From Azorhizobium doebereinerae UFLA1-100 (GTDB lineage Bacteria; Pseudomonadota; Alphaproteobacteria; Rhizobiales; Xanthobacteraceae): a stretch of DNA of 46,372 nucleotides. The number at the start of each line of letters is the position of its first letter. Position 1 is the first letter of the stretch. The stretch covers positions 163,263-209,634 of the forward strand of contig NZ_AXBA01000005.1 of the NCBI RefSeq assembly GCF_000473085.1. Direction: 5' to 3'. The notes under the pieces were generated by a model that saw only the letters and a list, made by a program, of their open reading frames with translations, made no database searches and had not been told where the DNA came from. The position numbers and the translations under genes were made by a program. Of the stretch, positions 32,257-43,213 are shown piece after piece.

Positions 32257-33327
32257 ATGAGAAATGGTCAGCAGAAGCGTATGCGCGGCCGTAACAACCG
32301 CCGCAGCTCCAACCCGATGACCCGGGTGTACGAGTCCAACGGCCCGGACGTGAAGGTGCGCGGCACCGCTCACCACATTGCCGAGAAATACCAGCAGCTT
32401 GCCCGCGACGCCCAATCCTCCGGCGACCATGTGGCTGCGGAGAATTACTACCAGCACGCCGAGCACTATCAGCGCCTGATCGCCGCCCTCCAGGGCCAGT
32501 TCGCCACCCAGCCCGGCTTCGGGCGGGAAGACGAGATGGACGAGGACGAGATGGATGACGGCGGCTTCGACGCGCCGCAGCCGAACTTCCAGCCGCGCGA
32601 GCAGAACTACCAGCCCCGCGAAGGCCAGCGCCAGCAGCGCGACAACCGCCAGAACGGCAACCAGCGTCGCCAGCGCGACGACGAGGGCGGCGAGGGCAAT
32701 TACCAGCCGCGCGAATTCCGCGGCCAGCGCCGCGACGACGACCAGCAGGGCAATTATGCCCCCCGCCAGCCGCGCGAGCCCCGTTACCCCCGCGAGGAAG
32801 GCAGCGAGGGCTACGCGCCCCGTCCCCCCCGCCAGCCGCGCGAGGAGGGCGAGGGCTATGCCCCGCGCCAGCCGCGTCAGCCCCGTGAGGAAGGCGAAGG
32901 CGGCTATGCCGCCCGCGCCCCGCGCCAGCCGCGCGAGGAAGGCGAGGGCTACGCGCCCCGCCCTGCCCGTGAGCCGCGCGAGCCCCGCGAACAGCGCCAG
33001 CCGCGCCAGACTGAGGACGAAGCCCCCTACGCCGCCCCGGCGGCGGCGCCTGCCCCGGCCCCCGCTCCGGCTCCGCGCGCCTCCCGCGCCCGCAAGGAGC
33101 GCGAGGAAGTCCAGCAGCCCGAGCTCGGCCTGCCCTCCTTCATCACCGGCGGCACCCCGGCCCCGGCCGCCAAGGAGCGCGCCGCCGCCCCCGCGGCCGA
33201 GGAAGGCGGCGAGGACAGCCCCCGCTTCACCCGCCGCCGCCGCCGCTTCCGCGGCCAGTCGGAGGAAGGCGCCGAGGGCGCGGCCCCGGCCGCCGAGAGC
33301 GGCGCCGAGCCCCAGTTCGACAACTGA
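32257..33327 (+). CDS. DUF4167 protein with long disordered, repetitive tail
   Basis: A 356-aa protein. The first 85 residues are the DUF4167 domain: RMRGRNNRRSSNPMTRVYES, VKVRGTAHHIAEKYQQLARD and SGDHVAAENYYQHAEHYQRLI. The family is confined largely to alphaproteobacteria and has no settled function; the basic start and helical core would fit nucleic-acid or ribosome association (inference). The remainder is predicted disordered. It holds many short blocks of the type PRQPREEGEGYAPR and ends in Ala/Pro and Arg-rich parts (RRRRRF). The ATG at 32257 is preferred over 32248 because MRNGQQKRMRGR matches family starts. A strong terminator follows. Confidence 0.87.
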   Translation: MRNGQQKRMRGRNNRRSSNPMTRVYESNGPDVKVRGTAHHIAEKYQQLARDAQSSGDHVAAENYYQHAEHYQRLIAALQGQFATQPGFGREDEMDEDEMDDGGFDAPQPNFQPREQNYQPREGQRQQRDNRQNGNQRRQRDDEGGEGNYQPREFRGQRRDDDQQGNYAPRQPREPRYPREEGSEGYAPRPPRQPREEGEGYAPRQPRQPREEGEGGYAARAPRQPREEGEGYAPRPAREPREPREQRQPRQTEDEAPYAAPAAAPAPAPAPAPRASRARKEREEVQQPELGLPSFITGGTPAPAAKERAAAPAAEEGGEDSPRFTRRRRRFRGQSEEGAEGAAPAAESGAEPQFDN

Positions 33328-33362
33328 AGCGCGCCTCGGCACCAAGCCGGCGCCCACAATAA

Positions 33363-33393
33363 AAAAGGCCCGCTCGCGCGGGCCTTTTCTTTT
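33363..33393. terminator. Bidirectional Rho-independent terminator
   Basis: GGCCCGC (33367-33373) pairs with GCGGGCC (33378-33384) around a TCGC loop, extended by AAAA/TTTT on the outside. The T-rich end TTTTCTTTT on the plus strand ends the DUF4167 transcript. The A-run on the left gives a T-run on the minus strand for coaA. It sits between the two convergent genes. Confidence 0.9.
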
Positions 33394-33412
33394 GAACGCG
33401 ATGGCTTGCCGC

Positions 33413-34375
33413 TCACAGCTTGCGCAGCTGAACCTCTTGGATCTCGTGATCGCCCGCCTTGCGCAGGATGAGGTCCGAGCGCTGGCGGGTGGGCAGGATG
33501 TTCTCCTGCAGGTTCGGCAGGTTGATCCGGTGCCAGATGGACAAGGCGGTGGCCCGCGCTTCCTCCTCCGACAGCTTGGAATAGCGATGGAAATAGGAGA
33601 GCGGATCCTTGAAGGCGGTCTCGCGCAGCCGCATGAAGCGCTGCACATACCATTGCTCCAGCACGTCCTCGTCGGCGTCGATATAGACCGAGAAATCGAA
33701 GAAGTCGGAGACGAACGGGATGGCCTTGCCGTCGCGCGGCGGCCGGCCGGTCTGCAAGACGTTGAGGCCCTCGACGATGAGGATGTCCGGACGGTCCACC
33801 TCCACCGTCTGGTCGGGCATCACGTCGTAGAAGAAATGCGAATAGAGCGGCGCCTTCACCGGCCGGCGCCCGGCCTTGATGTCAGTGAGGAAGCGCAGCA
33901 GCAGGGAGAGGTCGTAGCTTTCCGGAAAGCCCTTCTTCTCCATCAGCCCTTCGCGTTCCAGCACCGCATTGGGCAGCAGGAAGCCATCGGTGGTCACGAG
34001 GTCCACCTTCGGCGTGTTCGGCCAGCGGGCAAGCAGCGCCTGGAGCACGCGGGCAGTGGTGGACTTGCCCACCGCCACGGACCCGGCCACGCCGATGATG
34101 TAGGGCATCTTGCCCTCGCCGGTGTCGCGATGGTCGAGGAAGTGGCTCATGGCGCGGAACAGCTTCTGCGTCGCCCCCACATAGAGCGACAGCAGGCGCG
34201 ACAGCGGCAGGTAGATCTCCTCCACCTCGGACAGGGACAGGCGATCGTTCAGGCCCTGGAGGCGGATGATCTCTTCCTGCCGCAAAGGCATGGGCGTGTC
34301 TTCGCGCAACTGCGCCCATTCAGCCCGCGTAAACCTGCGGAAGGGCGAGAGGCCTGGGTCAAGCCGTTGATCCAT
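33413..34375 (-). CDS. coaA: Pantothenate kinase, type I
   Basis: CoaA phosphorylates pantothenate, the first and regulated step of coenzyme A synthesis. The 320-aa product has the P-loop GSVAVGKST (98-106), [29 protein letters not shown], the [12 protein letters not shown] strand, DFSVYIDAD and the C-terminal [15 protein letters not shown]. This is the classical bacterial type I enzyme, usually feedback-inhibited by CoA. The gene lies 40 bases after hisE on the same strand, and the hisE-coaA order is frequent in this order of bacteria. Confidence 0.95.
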   Translation of the reverse strand: MDQRLDPGLSPFRRFTRAEWAQLREDTPMPLRQEEIIRLQGLNDRLSLSEVEEIYLPLSRLLSLYVGATQKLFRAMSHFLDHRDTGEGKMPYIIGVAGSVAVGKSTTARVLQALLARWPNTPKVDLVTTDGFLLPNAVLEREGLMEKKGFPESYDLSLLLRFLTDIKAGRRPVKAPLYSHFFYDVMPDQTVEVDRPDILIVEGLNVLQTGRPPRDGKAIPFVSDFFDFSVYIDADEDVLEQWYVQRFMRLRETAFKDPLSYFHRYSKLSEEEARATALSIWHRINLPNLQENILPTRQRSDLILRKAGDHEIQEVQLRKL

Positions 34376-34415
34376 ATAGTGCGTTCCCTCCCAAGACGGC
34401 CCCTCTCATGACGGC

Positions 34416-34745
34416 TCAGCTGCGTTGTCTCGCGGCTTTTTCTTGGTGCCCGGACTGGCTGGTGCGTCGCGCCAGTTCCGCGTGGATGTCATCGAGCGGC
34501 ACGCCCTTGGCATGGAGTAGAACCGCCAGATGGTAGAGTAGATCGGCGGCCTCGGATACCACCTCCGCCCGGTCGCCGGCGACGGCGGCAAGCGCCGTCT
34601 CCACCGCCTCCTCGCCGACCTTCTGGGCACACTTGGCGATGCCCTTGTCGAGCAGGGAGCGGGTGTAGGACGCCCCCGCGTCCGCCTGCGCCCGCGCGGC
34701 GACGATGCGCTCCAGATCGGCGAGGGTCACGCGGTCTTCGCTCAT
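34416..34745 (-). CDS. hisE: Phosphoribosyl-ATP pyrophosphatase
   Basis: HisE removes pyrophosphate from phosphoribosyl-ATP in histidine synthesis. The 109-aa product has the helical MazG-like core: [29 protein letters not shown], where the Glu pair (EEAVE) binds metal, and [18 protein letters not shown]. The start at 34745 (MSEDRVTL) is chosen because GGGG lies 6 bases upstream; ATGs at 34751 and 34760 are alternatives. It is separate from HisI, as in most alphaproteobacteria. hisF is 46 bases upstream. Confidence 0.93.
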   Translation of the reverse strand: MSEDRVTLADLERIVAARAQADAGASYTRSLLDKGIAKCAQKVGEEAVETALAAVAGDRAEVVSEAADLLYHLAVLLHAKGVPLDDIHAELARRTSQSGHQEKAARQRS

Positions 34746-34791
34746 CGTCATCCCCGCCATAGTGCGGCACCCCGAGGGCGCGAAAAGATCT

Positions 34792-35568
34792 TCAGGTTTC
34801 CAGCCGGACCGGCAGGCCGGCCTCCGCCAGGCGCTCCTTGGCCTGGCGCACGGTGAAGGTACCGAAATGGAAGATGGACGCCGCCAGCACCGCCGACGCG
34901 CCGCCTTCCCGGATGCCTTCCACCATATGGTCCAGCGTGCCCACGCCGCCCGAGGCGATCACGGGAACGTGCACCGCGTCCGAGACCGCGCGGGTGAGCA
35001 CCGTGTCGAACCCCCGGCCCGTGCCGTCACGGTCCATGGAGGTGAGCAGCAGCTCGCCGGCCCCGAGGTCCACCACTTCGCGGGCATATTGCACCACGTC
35101 GATGCCCGTGGGTTTGCGCCCGCCATGGGTGAAGATCTCCCAGCGCGGCGCCTCGCCGGGGCCGGACACCTGCTTGGCGTCGATGGCCACCACGATGCAC
35201 TGCTCGCCGAACTTCTCCGCCGCCTCGCCGACGAAGGCGCGGCGGGCCACGGCGGCGGTGTTGATCGCCACCTTGTCCGCGCCCGCATGCAAGAGGGTGC
35301 GCACGTCGTCCACGGTGCGCACGCCGCCGCCGACGGTCAGCGGCATGAAGCACTGCTCGGCGGTGCGCTGGACCACGTCGAGGATGGTGCCGCGATTCTC
35401 GTGGCTGGCGGTGATGTCGAGGAAGGTCAGCTCGTCCGCGCCGGCGGCGTCATAGGCGCGCGCGGCTTCCACCGGGTCGCCGGCGTCGCGCAGGTCGACG
35501 AACTGCACGCCCTTCACGACGCGGCCGTCCTTCACGTCCAGGCAGGGGATGACGCGGACTTTCAGCAT
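34792..35568 (-). CDS. hisF: Imidazole glycerol phosphate synthase, cyclase subunit
   Basis: HisF closes the imidazole ring using ammonia delivered by HisH. The 258-aa TIM barrel shows [16 protein letters not shown] with the catalytic Asp (position about 11), [22 protein letters not shown], and [13 protein letters not shown] near the end. The second catalytic Asp is in [15 protein letters not shown]. It forms a heterodimer with HisH, encoded two genes upstream. Nine bases separate it from hisA. Confidence 0.96.
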   Translation of the reverse strand: MLKVRVIPCLDVKDGRVVKGVQFVDLRDAGDPVEAARAYDAAGADELTFLDITASHENRGTILDVVQRTAEQCFMPLTVGGGVRTVDDVRTLLHAGADKVAINTAAVARRAFVGEAAEKFGEQCIVVAIDAKQVSGPGEAPRWEIFTHGGRKPTGIDVVQYAREVVDLGAGELLLTSMDRDGTGRGFDTVLTRAVSDAVHVPVIASGGVGTLDHMVEGIREGGASAVLAASIFHFGTFTVRQAKERLAEAGLPVRLET

Positions 35569-35577
35569 GGCCGCGCC

Positions 35578-36309
35578 TCAGCCCCGCCCGGCCACGAGCG
35601 CGAGCGCTTCGCCGGGGTCGAGCCGCCCGTCGTAGAGCGCGCGGCCGGTGATGGCGCCGGCCAGCTTGTGGGCGCGAGGGGTCAGCAGCGCCTCCACGTC
35701 CGCCAGCGAGGCGAGGCCGCCGGAGGCGATCACCGGGATGTTCACCGCCTCGGCCAATTCGATGGTGGCATCGAGATTGAGGCCCTTCAGCAGGCCGTCA
35801 CGGGCGATGTCGGTGTAGATCAGCGCGGCGACGCCCACGTCCTCGAAGCGGCGGGCGATCTCCACCGCCGGCACGTCGGAGCTTTCGGCCCAGCCCTGCA
35901 CGGCGACGCGGCCGTCGCGGGCATCGAGGCCCACCGCCACCCGGCCCGGATGGGTCTTGGCGGCGGCGCGCACGAAATCGGGATCACGCACCGCGGCGGT
36001 GCCGAGGATGACGCGCGTCACGCCCTTCTCCAGCCACGCATCCACCGTCGCCATGTCGCGGATGCCGCCGCCCAGTTGCACCGGGATGGAGACCGTCTCC
36101 AGGATGCGGTCCACCGCCGCCGCATTGACCGGCCGGCCGGCGAAGGCGCCGTCCAGGTCCACCAGATGCAGGTAGCGGAAGCCGAGCGCCTCGAACTCGC
36201 CCGCCTGGCTGGCGGGGTCGCGGTTGAACACAGTGGCCCGCGCCATGTCGCCCTGTTCCAGGCGCACGGCGAGGCCGTCCTTCAGATCGATGGCGGGAAA
36301 CAGGATCAC
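35578..36309 (-). CDS. hisA: ProFAR isomerase HisA
   Basis: HisA isomerises ProFAR to PRFAR, the substrate of HisHF. The 243-aa TIM barrel begins [21 protein letters not shown] and includes [25 protein letters not shown] and [13 protein letters not shown]. The start is a GTG at 36309. It overlaps the hisH stop codon by 4 bases (GTGA, 36306-36309), so translation is coupled. Length is the family norm. Longer upstream open frame is the hisH gene in another frame. Confidence 0.94.
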   Translation of the reverse strand: MILFPAIDLKDGLAVRLEQGDMARATVFNRDPASQAGEFEALGFRYLHLVDLDGAFAGRPVNAAAVDRILETVSIPVQLGGGIRDMATVDAWLEKGVTRVILGTAAVRDPDFVRAAAKTHPGRVAVGLDARDGRVAVQGWAESSDVPAVEIARRFEDVGVAALIYTDIARDGLLKGLNLDATIELAEAVNIPVIASGGLASLADVEALLTPRAHKLAGAITGRALYDGRLDPGEALALVAGRG

Positions 36310-36953
36310 GGGCGCCACTTCAGGAAATTGGCGAGAAGGGCGAGGCCAAGCCGCTGGCTCTTCTCGGGATGAAACTGGGTGCCGGCCACGTTGTCGCGCG
36401 CGACCACGGCGGTGATGGTGCCGCCGTAATCGGTCGTCGCCACGAGGTCGGCGGGATCGGCGAGCTGGAACGCATAGGAATGCACGAAATAGGCATGCAG
36501 GCCGCCCTCGCCCACGGGGATGGCGTCGAGCAGCGGGTGCGGCCGGGCCGGAACCAGCGTGTTCCAACCCATGTGCGGGATCTTCAGCGCCGGGTCGGCG
36601 GGCGTGATGCGGTCCACCTCGCCCTTGATCCAGCCGAGGCCCTGCGTGGTGCCGTGCTCCAGGCCGCGCTCGGCGAGAAGCTGGAGGCCGACGCAGATGC
36701 CGAGGAACGGCCGGCCCTTGCCGTGCACCGTGTCCTCCAGCGCCTCAACCATGCCCGGCACGGCATCGAGCCCGCGCCGGCAGTCGGCGAAGGCCCCGAC
36801 GCCCGGCAGCACCACGCGGTCGGCGCCGCGCACCACGTCCGGGTCGCTGGTCACGACCACGCGTTCGGCGCCGGTGTCCAACGCCGCGCGCTCAAGGGCC
36901 TTGGCGGCGGAATGCAGGTTTCCGGAGCCGTAATCGACAATGGCGACGGTCAT
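36306..36953 (-). CDS. hisH: Imidazole glycerol phosphate synthase, glutaminase subunit
   Basis: HisH hydrolyses glutamine and channels ammonia to HisF. The 215-aa class I amidotransferase has [27 protein letters not shown], the nucleophile Cys in [11 protein letters not shown], and the His-Glu pair in [13 protein letters not shown]. The ATG at 36953 overlaps the preceding DUF2628 stop codon as ATGA (36950-36953), and its own stop overlaps the hisA start, so the three are translated as a block. Confidence 0.96.
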   Translation of the reverse strand: MTVAIVDYGSGNLHSAAKALERAALDTGAERVVVTSDPDVVRGADRVVLPGVGAFADCRRGLDAVPGMVEALEDTVHGKGRPFLGICVGLQLLAERGLEHGTTQGLGWIKGEVDRITPADPALKIPHMGWNTLVPARPHPLLDAIPVGEGGLHAYFVHSYAFQLADPADLVATTDYGGTITAVVARDNVAGTQFHPEKSQRLGLALLANFLKWRP

Positions 36954-37438
36954 GATGCGTAAGGCTCCGGCAGCGAGCCGATCACCGGCCCCGGCCGCGC
37001 GGGCGTGCGGCGACCGGCGGAGGGCGGCGCAGACGCGTGTCCCGAGGCGCCGGTGGGCGGCGTCCAGTCCGCGAAGAAGCGCCATTCCGCTTCCATCTCG
37101 TCACGGGCGACGACGACGCCGGCCTCCTCATAGCCGCGCCAGCGCAGCTTGCGGATGCGCAGCGCCGGCAGCTCCAGCGCGACCAGCACGTGGAAGCCGA
37201 GCGACACAGCGCCCGTCACCATGTCATCGAGGCCGAAGCGGTGCTCGGCCACGGCCAGGATGACCGCCACCGCCACATAGGCGGCGAACACCAGCCACAG
37301 GCGGTAGCGCAGCAGCACCAGCGGGGCGAAGAAAAGCGCGGCCCAGGAGAAGCGCTCGCGCACGAACACCACCCGCTCGGCGGCCCGCACCGGCGTGTCG
37401 CCCGCCACGTCCCTGGTCAGAACGGTCCAGCTCGCCAT
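36950..37438 (-). CDS. DUF2628 membrane protein inside the his cluster
   Basis: A 162-aa protein of the DUF2628 family, no known function. The N-terminus [10 protein letters not shown]...[13 protein letters not shown] is the family start, followed by three hydrophobic stretches (about 37-70, 80-100): [20 protein letters not shown] and [16 protein letters not shown] are clear. The polar C-terminal half has [23 protein letters not shown]. The tail is Pro/Gly rich. It sits between hisB (10-base gap) and hisH (4-base overlap), an arrangement seen in related genomes, although a role in histidine synthesis is unproven. Confidence 0.87.
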   Translation of the reverse strand: MASWTVLTRDVAGDTPVRAAERVVFVRERFSWAALFFAPLVLLRYRLWLVFAAYVAVAVILAVAEHRFGLDDMVTGAVSLGFHVLVALELPALRIRKLRWRGYEEAGVVVARDEMEAEWRFFADWTPPTGASGHASAPPSAGRRTPARPGPVIGSLPEPYAS

Positions 37439-37448
37439 GACGCCTCCT

Positions 37449-38042
37449 TCAGCCGCCGAGGGCGCCCTTGGTGGAGGGGATTTCCCCCGCCGCCGCCGCG
37501 TCGATGGCCACAGCCGCGCGCAGCGCACGGGCCAGGCCCTTGAAGCAGCTTTCGGCGATATGGTGGGCATTGTCGCCGTACAGCGTCTCCACATGCAGCG
37601 TCACACCGGCATTGGAGGCGAACGCCTGAAAGAACTCGCGCACCAGCTCGGTGTCGAACGCGCCGATCTTGGCGACCTTGAATTCCGTGCGGAAGACGAG
37701 ATAGGGACGGCCGGAAATGTCCAGCGCCACGCGGGTCAGCGTCTCATCCATGGGCAGGTGCAGGTCGGCATAGCGGGTGATGCCGCGCATGTCGCCGAGC
37801 GCGCGCTTCACCGCCTGGCCGAGCACGATGCCGACGTCTTCCGTGGTGTGGTGGAAGTCCACATGGAGATCGCCCTTGGCCTCCACTTCGAGATCGAAGC
37901 GGGCGTGGCGGGCGAGCAGGTCGAGCATATGGTCGAGGAAGCCGACGCCGGTGGAAATGGCGGCACGGCCCGTCCCGTCCAGATCGAGGGACAGGCGCAC
38001 CTTCGTTTCTTTGGTCTCGCGGACGATCTCGGCCTGACGCAT
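37449..38042 (-). CDS. hisB: Imidazoleglycerol-phosphate dehydratase
   Basis: HisB dehydrates imidazole glycerol phosphate, using two manganese ions. The 197-aa single-function enzyme shows [17 protein letters not shown] and [18 protein letters not shown]-type sequence (here [19 protein letters not shown]), plus [25 protein letters not shown] with the conserved His pair. It is the first gene of the his block on this strand. Its promoter should lie in the 137-base gap before 38180, shared with the divergent hydrolase gene. Confidence 0.96.
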   Translation of the reverse strand: MRQAEIVRETKETKVRLSLDLDGTGRAAISTGVGFLDHMLDLLARHARFDLEVEAKGDLHVDFHHTTEDVGIVLGQAVKRALGDMRGITRYADLHLPMDETLTRVALDISGRPYLVFRTEFKVAKIGAFDTELVREFFQAFASNAGVTLHVETLYGDNAHHIAESCFKGLARALRAAVAIDAAAAGEIPSTKGALGG

Positions 38043-38179
38043 GGAACTCCTCCAAGGCCGCGCCTTCTAGCAGGTACCGTGCTGCAACGCCATATGGCGG
38101 CCATGTGACAACCGCATGGGAGATGGACGTATGCCCCTGCGCGAAGCACGTCTTTCCGGGGCGGTCACAGGGGGATGGC

Positions 38180-38974
38180 ATGACAGCGTTTGCGACCAGC
38201 GGCGGCCTCAGGATCGCCTATGACCTCCAGGGCGACGGCCCGGCGCTGCTGCTCATCGGCGGCCTGTCCGCCGACCGGGCGTTCTGGAGCTTCGCCCGGC
38301 CGCATCTGTCCGCCTTCCGCACGCTGGCCTTCGACAATCGTGACATCGGCGCCAGCGACCGGGCCGAAGGCGCCTATGCCCCCGTGGACATGGCCCGCGA
38401 CGCACTGGCGGTGATGGATGCGGCCGGCATCGGCAAGGCCCATGTGCTCGGCCATTCGCTCGGCGGCGCCATCGCCCAGGAACTGGCGCTGCTGGCGCCG
38501 GAACGGGTGGACCGCCTGGTGCTCGCCTGCAGCTTCGCCCGGCCGGACCTCTATGTGCACGGCGTCCTCACGCTGCTGAAGCGGCTGCGGGCGGAACTGG
38601 CCGACCCGGTCTCCTATGTGTCGGCCCTCGCCACCTTCACGCTCGGCCGGACGTTCCTGGAGGCGAACGGGCTGGAGGACATCGCCCGCGCCGCGCTGGT
38701 CGCCGGCCCGCTGCAGGAGGTGGCGGCCTTCCAGCGGCAGGCCGATGCCACCCGCAAGGTGGACACCCTGGCCCGCCTCGGCGGCATCGCCGCGCCGACG
38801 CTGGTGCTCTCCACCCCCGAAGACCGCTTCTTCGGACAGCTCTTCTCGGACGCGATCGCCGCAGCCATTCCCGGCGCGCGGCAGGCGATGGTGGGCGCCT
38901 GCGGCCATTGCCCGATGATCGAGGCGCCGGAACGCTTCGCCGCCGCCGTCTCCGGCTTCCTGCGCGGCCGTTGA
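38180..38974 (+). CDS. Alpha/beta hydrolase
   Basis: A 264-aa alpha/beta-hydrolase fold enzyme of unknown substrate. The nucleophile elbow is [10 protein letters not shown] (Ser in position about 97), the oxyanion loop [14 protein letters not shown] comes earlier, and the C-terminal acid and base are in LSTPEDRFF and [13 protein letters not shown] (His in GHCP). GGGGA lies upstream of the ATG at 38180. It resembles 3-oxoadipate enol-lactonase and haloperoxidase-like hydrolases in layout, but nothing nearby supports a pathway. It is divergent from hisB. Confidence 0.82.
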   Translation: MTAFATSGGLRIAYDLQGDGPALLLIGGLSADRAFWSFARPHLSAFRTLAFDNRDIGASDRAEGAYAPVDMARDALAVMDAAGIGKAHVLGHSLGGAIAQELALLAPERVDRLVLACSFARPDLYVHGVLTLLKRLRAELADPVSYVSALATFTLGRTFLEANGLEDIARAALVAGPLQEVAAFQRQADATRKVDTLARLGGIAAPTLVLSTPEDRFFGQLFSDAIAAAIPGARQAMVGACGHCPMIEAPERFAAAVSGFLRGR

Positions 38975-39050
38975 GGACGCAGGGGCCAGACCGCCCCGGG
39001 GGGCTCCTTCCGCGCGCCTTGGCCGAGGGGGCGTTGCGCCGGCGGCGGAA

Positions 39051-39066
39051 CGCCTTAAGTAAGGCG
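39051..39066. promoter_or_regulatory. Palindrome just upstream of hslV
   Basis: CGCCTTA-AG-TAAGGCG is a perfect 7-bp inverted repeat with a 2-base centre. It ends 18 bases before the hslV start codon. It could be an operator or a small mRNA hairpin. I do not see a convincing sigma-32 promoter around it. Confidence 0.4.
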
Positions 39067-39084
39067 TCGTCAGCGGAGCCTTGC

Positions 39085-39627
39085 ATGCATTCCCCAGATA
39101 CCATTTACGGCACGACCATCGTCACGGTGCGCAAGGGCGATCGCGTCGCCATCGCCGGCGACGGGCAGGTGACGCTCGGCCAGACGGTCCTGAAAGCCAA
39201 TGCACGCAAGGTGCGGCGGCTGGGGAAAGGCGACGTGATCGGCGGCTTCGCCGGCGCGACCGCCGACGCCTTCACATTGTTCGAGCGCCTGGAAGCCAAG
39301 CTGGAGCAGTATCCCGGCCAGCTCCAGCGCGCCGCGGTGGAACTGGCCAAGGACTGGCGCACCGACCGCTATTTGCGCCGGCTGGAGGCGATGATGATCG
39401 TCGCCGACGCCCAGGTGTCGCTGGTGCTCACCGGCACCGGCGACGTGCTGGAGCCGGAAGCGGGCGTGGCCGGCATCGGCTCGGGCGGCATGTACGCGCT
39501 CGCCGCCGCCCGCGCGCTGCTCGACCGCGAGGAGGCGCCCGAAGCGATCGTGCGCCGCTCGCTGGAGATCGCCGCGGATATCTGCGTCTATACCAACCGC
39601 AATATCGTCGTGGAGACCATCGGCTGA
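39085..39627 (+). CDS. hslV: ATP-dependent protease subunit HslV
   Basis: HslV is the proteolytic dodecamer of the HslUV protease, a proteasome-beta-like enzyme. The 180-aa precursor has a short propeptide (MHSPDTIYG) and the mature N-terminal threonine at residue 10 in [21 protein letters not shown]. The family pattern continues with [22 protein letters not shown] and [15 protein letters not shown]. The ATG at 39085 gives the expected length. hslU follows after 76 bases, making the common hslVU operon, usually heat-inducible. Confidence 0.96.
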   Translation: MHSPDTIYGTTIVTVRKGDRVAIAGDGQVTLGQTVLKANARKVRRLGKGDVIGGFAGATADAFTLFERLEAKLEQYPGQLQRAAVELAKDWRTDRYLRRLEAMMIVADAQVSLVLTGTGDVLEPEAGVAGIGSGGMYALAAARALLDREEAPEAIVRRSLEIAADICVYTNRNIVVETIG

Positions 39628-39703
39628 CCTTTGCGTCCGCCGGCCCCCGCGCATCCCTGTCACCGGAGGGCCAAGCCCTGCGGGACGCGAAAGACCTGGA
39701 CCG

Positions 39704-41011
<1,308 letters not shown>

Positions 41012-41059
41012 TCCCGGCGCGGGACGGCTCCGTCCGGATCGATCACGGATCCGGGCAGC

Positions 41060-42871
41060 CTATCCCCGCGGCTGGACGGCGGAGACCGAGCGCGGGGTCA
41101 GGCCCGCTTTTTCCAGCTCATCCAGCGCCGGCTCGGCCACGTCGGACTGCGGCAGCAGGTTGCGCACCACCCGGCGGACCCCGGCCGCGCCCTCGGGCGT
41201 GTCCTGCGCCAAGGCGACGACCACATCATGCTCCTCCTGCGCCCGGCCGAGCGTATGCAGCGCGAGGGCCAAGGCGACACGGGTCTGCGGCGTCGGATGG
41301 AGCTGGAGCGGCAGCACCACCGAGCCGGCGGCATGGGCGTCGTCCCGCATGAAGGCCGAGACCGCGAGATAGGCTTCCTGCAAGGGGGTGCGCAGGGCGC
41401 CGTGGGCGCGGGCGAAGGTCAGCAGCGCCTCACCCTGCTCCGGCTGCCCGAGCCCGATGAGCAGCGAGCCCACATCCGCCGCGGCGTCATAGTCCAGCGG
41501 ATTGAGAGCCAGCGCCCGTTCGGCCGCTGCGAGGGCCGCGTCCCGCTCGCCGCGGGAGAAATCCACCTTCGCCAGCACCCGCGCCGCATAGGCGCTGGTG
41601 GGAACCAGATCGGCGGCCAGTTCCGCCTCGCGCAGCATCCGCGCCTCGCGCTCCACATCGGGCGGCGCATCCGGCGCGCGCTGCGTCTCATCGAGCAGAA
41701 GCTGCGCCCGCACCGCATGGGCGAGGGCAAAGCCGGTGTGCTGCCGCGCCACCTGGACGAGGCATTCGTGGATCTGCGTCGTGGCGCCGGCCTCCGCCGC
41801 CCGCGTGACCGCATAGACCTGGGCGATGCAGCCGAAGCCGGAGGGCGTCACGTCGGCGCGCGCCTGCGCCCGCGCGCGGGTGGGCAGCACGCCGTAGGCC
41901 TGCATCAGCGCCACCGACATGTCGCGGACCACCCGCTGCTCGGTGGCCGGCATGTCCGCACCCCGCCGCAGCCCCTCGAAGGCCGAAGACCAGACGATGG
42001 TGCCCTCGCAGCGGTCCACCAGGCGCACCAGCAGCGAGAAGGTGCCGTCATCCCGGCCCTCGGCCAGGCCGGACAAGGCGAAGACCGAGCGCGGCGGCGG
42101 ATCCCGGCACTCCCGCACCGAAGCCTCCTGCCCGGGCTCCATCACATCGACGAAATCGAAGCGGGCGAAGGCGTCGCGCAGCCGGGCTTCGATGGCATGG
42201 GTTTCGGCGAGCGTGGGCGCGCGGCTGCCCACCGTCTCGAACGGGCGCACGTCCAGTACCGGCATCCCCAGGCGATCGGCGAGATCGCGCGGGCCGTCCT
42301 GCGCCAGCCCGAAGGCCCGGCCGAGGGAATCCGCCCCGACCCCGTAGCGCAGGCTGGTCCAGCCCAGCGCGGCGCCCACCAGCAGCAGAAGCGCCGCGAT
42401 CCCCCACTGCGCCCGCCGCCCCGAACGCGCCGGGGCCGGAGGCGGCGCGACGGGAACCGGCAATGCGGGATCGATGTCGGGCAGCGGCTCGGCAGCGTCG
42501 CCGCGCTGGCGGAACTGCGGCACGTAGCTGCCCTTGGGGATGACGACTTCCAGCGTCTCCTCGGGACCCGCGCCGGCATAATAGCGCTCCAGCGCGCGGC
42601 GCAGGCGTGTCGCCTCGACGCGCACGATGGGGTCGCTTTGGGGGTCGAACGAGGTCGGCCGGCCGAGGGCCTCCACCGCGATGGTGTAGCCCTTGATTTC
42701 CTCCGCCCGCCCCGCGAGCTTGGCTTCCACCACGAAGCGCAGGAAATCAGCGAGGCGCGGCGAGGACACGAATTCCTCGGAGGCGAGGACGCGCGCCAAA
42801 GCCGCCCGAACCAGGGCGCCTTCGTCCGCTTCCGGCGAGGTCTCGCCGGCGTCACCCGTCGCCATGTCCAT
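41060..42871 (-). CDS. Winged-helix / membrane / TPR-like regulator
   Basis: A 603-aa protein with three parts. The N-terminal domain (about 18-120) holds FVSSPRLADFLRFVVEAKLAG, KGYTIAVEALGRP and DPIVRVEATRLRRALERYY, ending in IPKGSYVPQF. This is a DNA-binding-like domain found in many alphaproteobacterial proteins that are often misnamed adenylate cyclase. A single membrane span lies at about 155-173. A region of about 190-350 resembles TolB-like/adenylate-cyclase-associated sensor segments, and the C-terminal 250 residues are TPR-like helices (AERALALNPLDYDAAADVG). No cyclase catalytic domain is present. It may link an envelope signal to transcription, as ToxR-type proteins do; this is inference. 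Confidence 0.72.
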   Translation of the reverse strand: MDMATGDAGETSPEADEGALVRAALARVLASEEFVSSPRLADFLRFVVEAKLAGRAEEIKGYTIAVEALGRPTSFDPQSDPIVRVEATRLRRALERYYAGAGPEETLEVVIPKGSYVPQFRQRGDAAEPLPDIDPALPVPVAPPPAPARSGRRAQWGIAALLLLVGAALGWTSLRYGVGADSLGRAFGLAQDGPRDLADRLGMPVLDVRPFETVGSRAPTLAETHAIEARLRDAFARFDFVDVMEPGQEASVRECRDPPPRSVFALSGLAEGRDDGTFSLLVRLVDRCEGTIVWSSAFEGLRRGADMPATEQRVVRDMSVALMQAYGVLPTRARAQARADVTPSGFGCIAQVYAVTRAAEAGATTQIHECLVQVARQHTGFALAHAVRAQLLLDETQRAPDAPPDVEREARMLREAELAADLVPTSAYAARVLAKVDFSRGERDAALAAAERALALNPLDYDAAADVGSLLIGLGQPEQGEALLTFARAHGALRTPLQEAYLAVSAFMRDDAHAAGSVVLPLQLHPTPQTRVALALALHTLGRAQEEHDVVVALAQDTPEGAAGVRRVVRNLLPQSDVAEPALDELEKAGLTPRSVSAVQPRG

Positions 42872-43213
42872 GTCAGCCCCCCTCCCCGGCCGACGCGCAC
42901 GCGCGCGAGCCCGCGCCGTTGCGCGCAGGCGTGCGGCGGCGGGGGGCCATGGGGGACGCAGGGTGACGTATCGTCATAACGCTCTTTTCGATCAGCCCGC
43001 TCCCGCGCGCAAGGGGCGATCGGCACCGGAACGGCCAGCGAAACCTGCCAACCCGGCGAAACGCCTCGCTCCCGGTGCTTTGCGCGCAACAGCGCGCCTT
43101 CGCTGTCCGCTCAAAACCCCGTGTTCTCTTGCCGTGACACATCCCTGCGTCGGTATGCGGCGGATCTGAGGCCGCGGCGCGCCAGGGCGCCGGAGCGAAC
43201 GCCACGCTGAACG
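42872..43213. other. Gap upstream of the winged-helix/TPR gene
   Basis: About 340 bases without a recognisable gene. It contains the promoter region of the winged-helix/TPR gene and GC-rich alternating stretches such as CGCGCGCGAG. The motif GACGTATCGTC near 42964 is partly symmetrical and could be a regulator site, but the evidence is weak. No RNA gene is visible. Confidence 0.35.

Noticed and set aside
32800-33010. CRISPR-like short repeats inside the DUF4167 gene
   Set aside because: The repeats are in frame (PREEGEGYAPR-type protein blocks), irregular in length and have no unique spacers.
38975-39084. Sigma-32 type promoter for hslVU
   Set aside because: CTTGG at 39018-39022 could be a -35 box, but no matching -10 is found at 16-18 bases; not supported.
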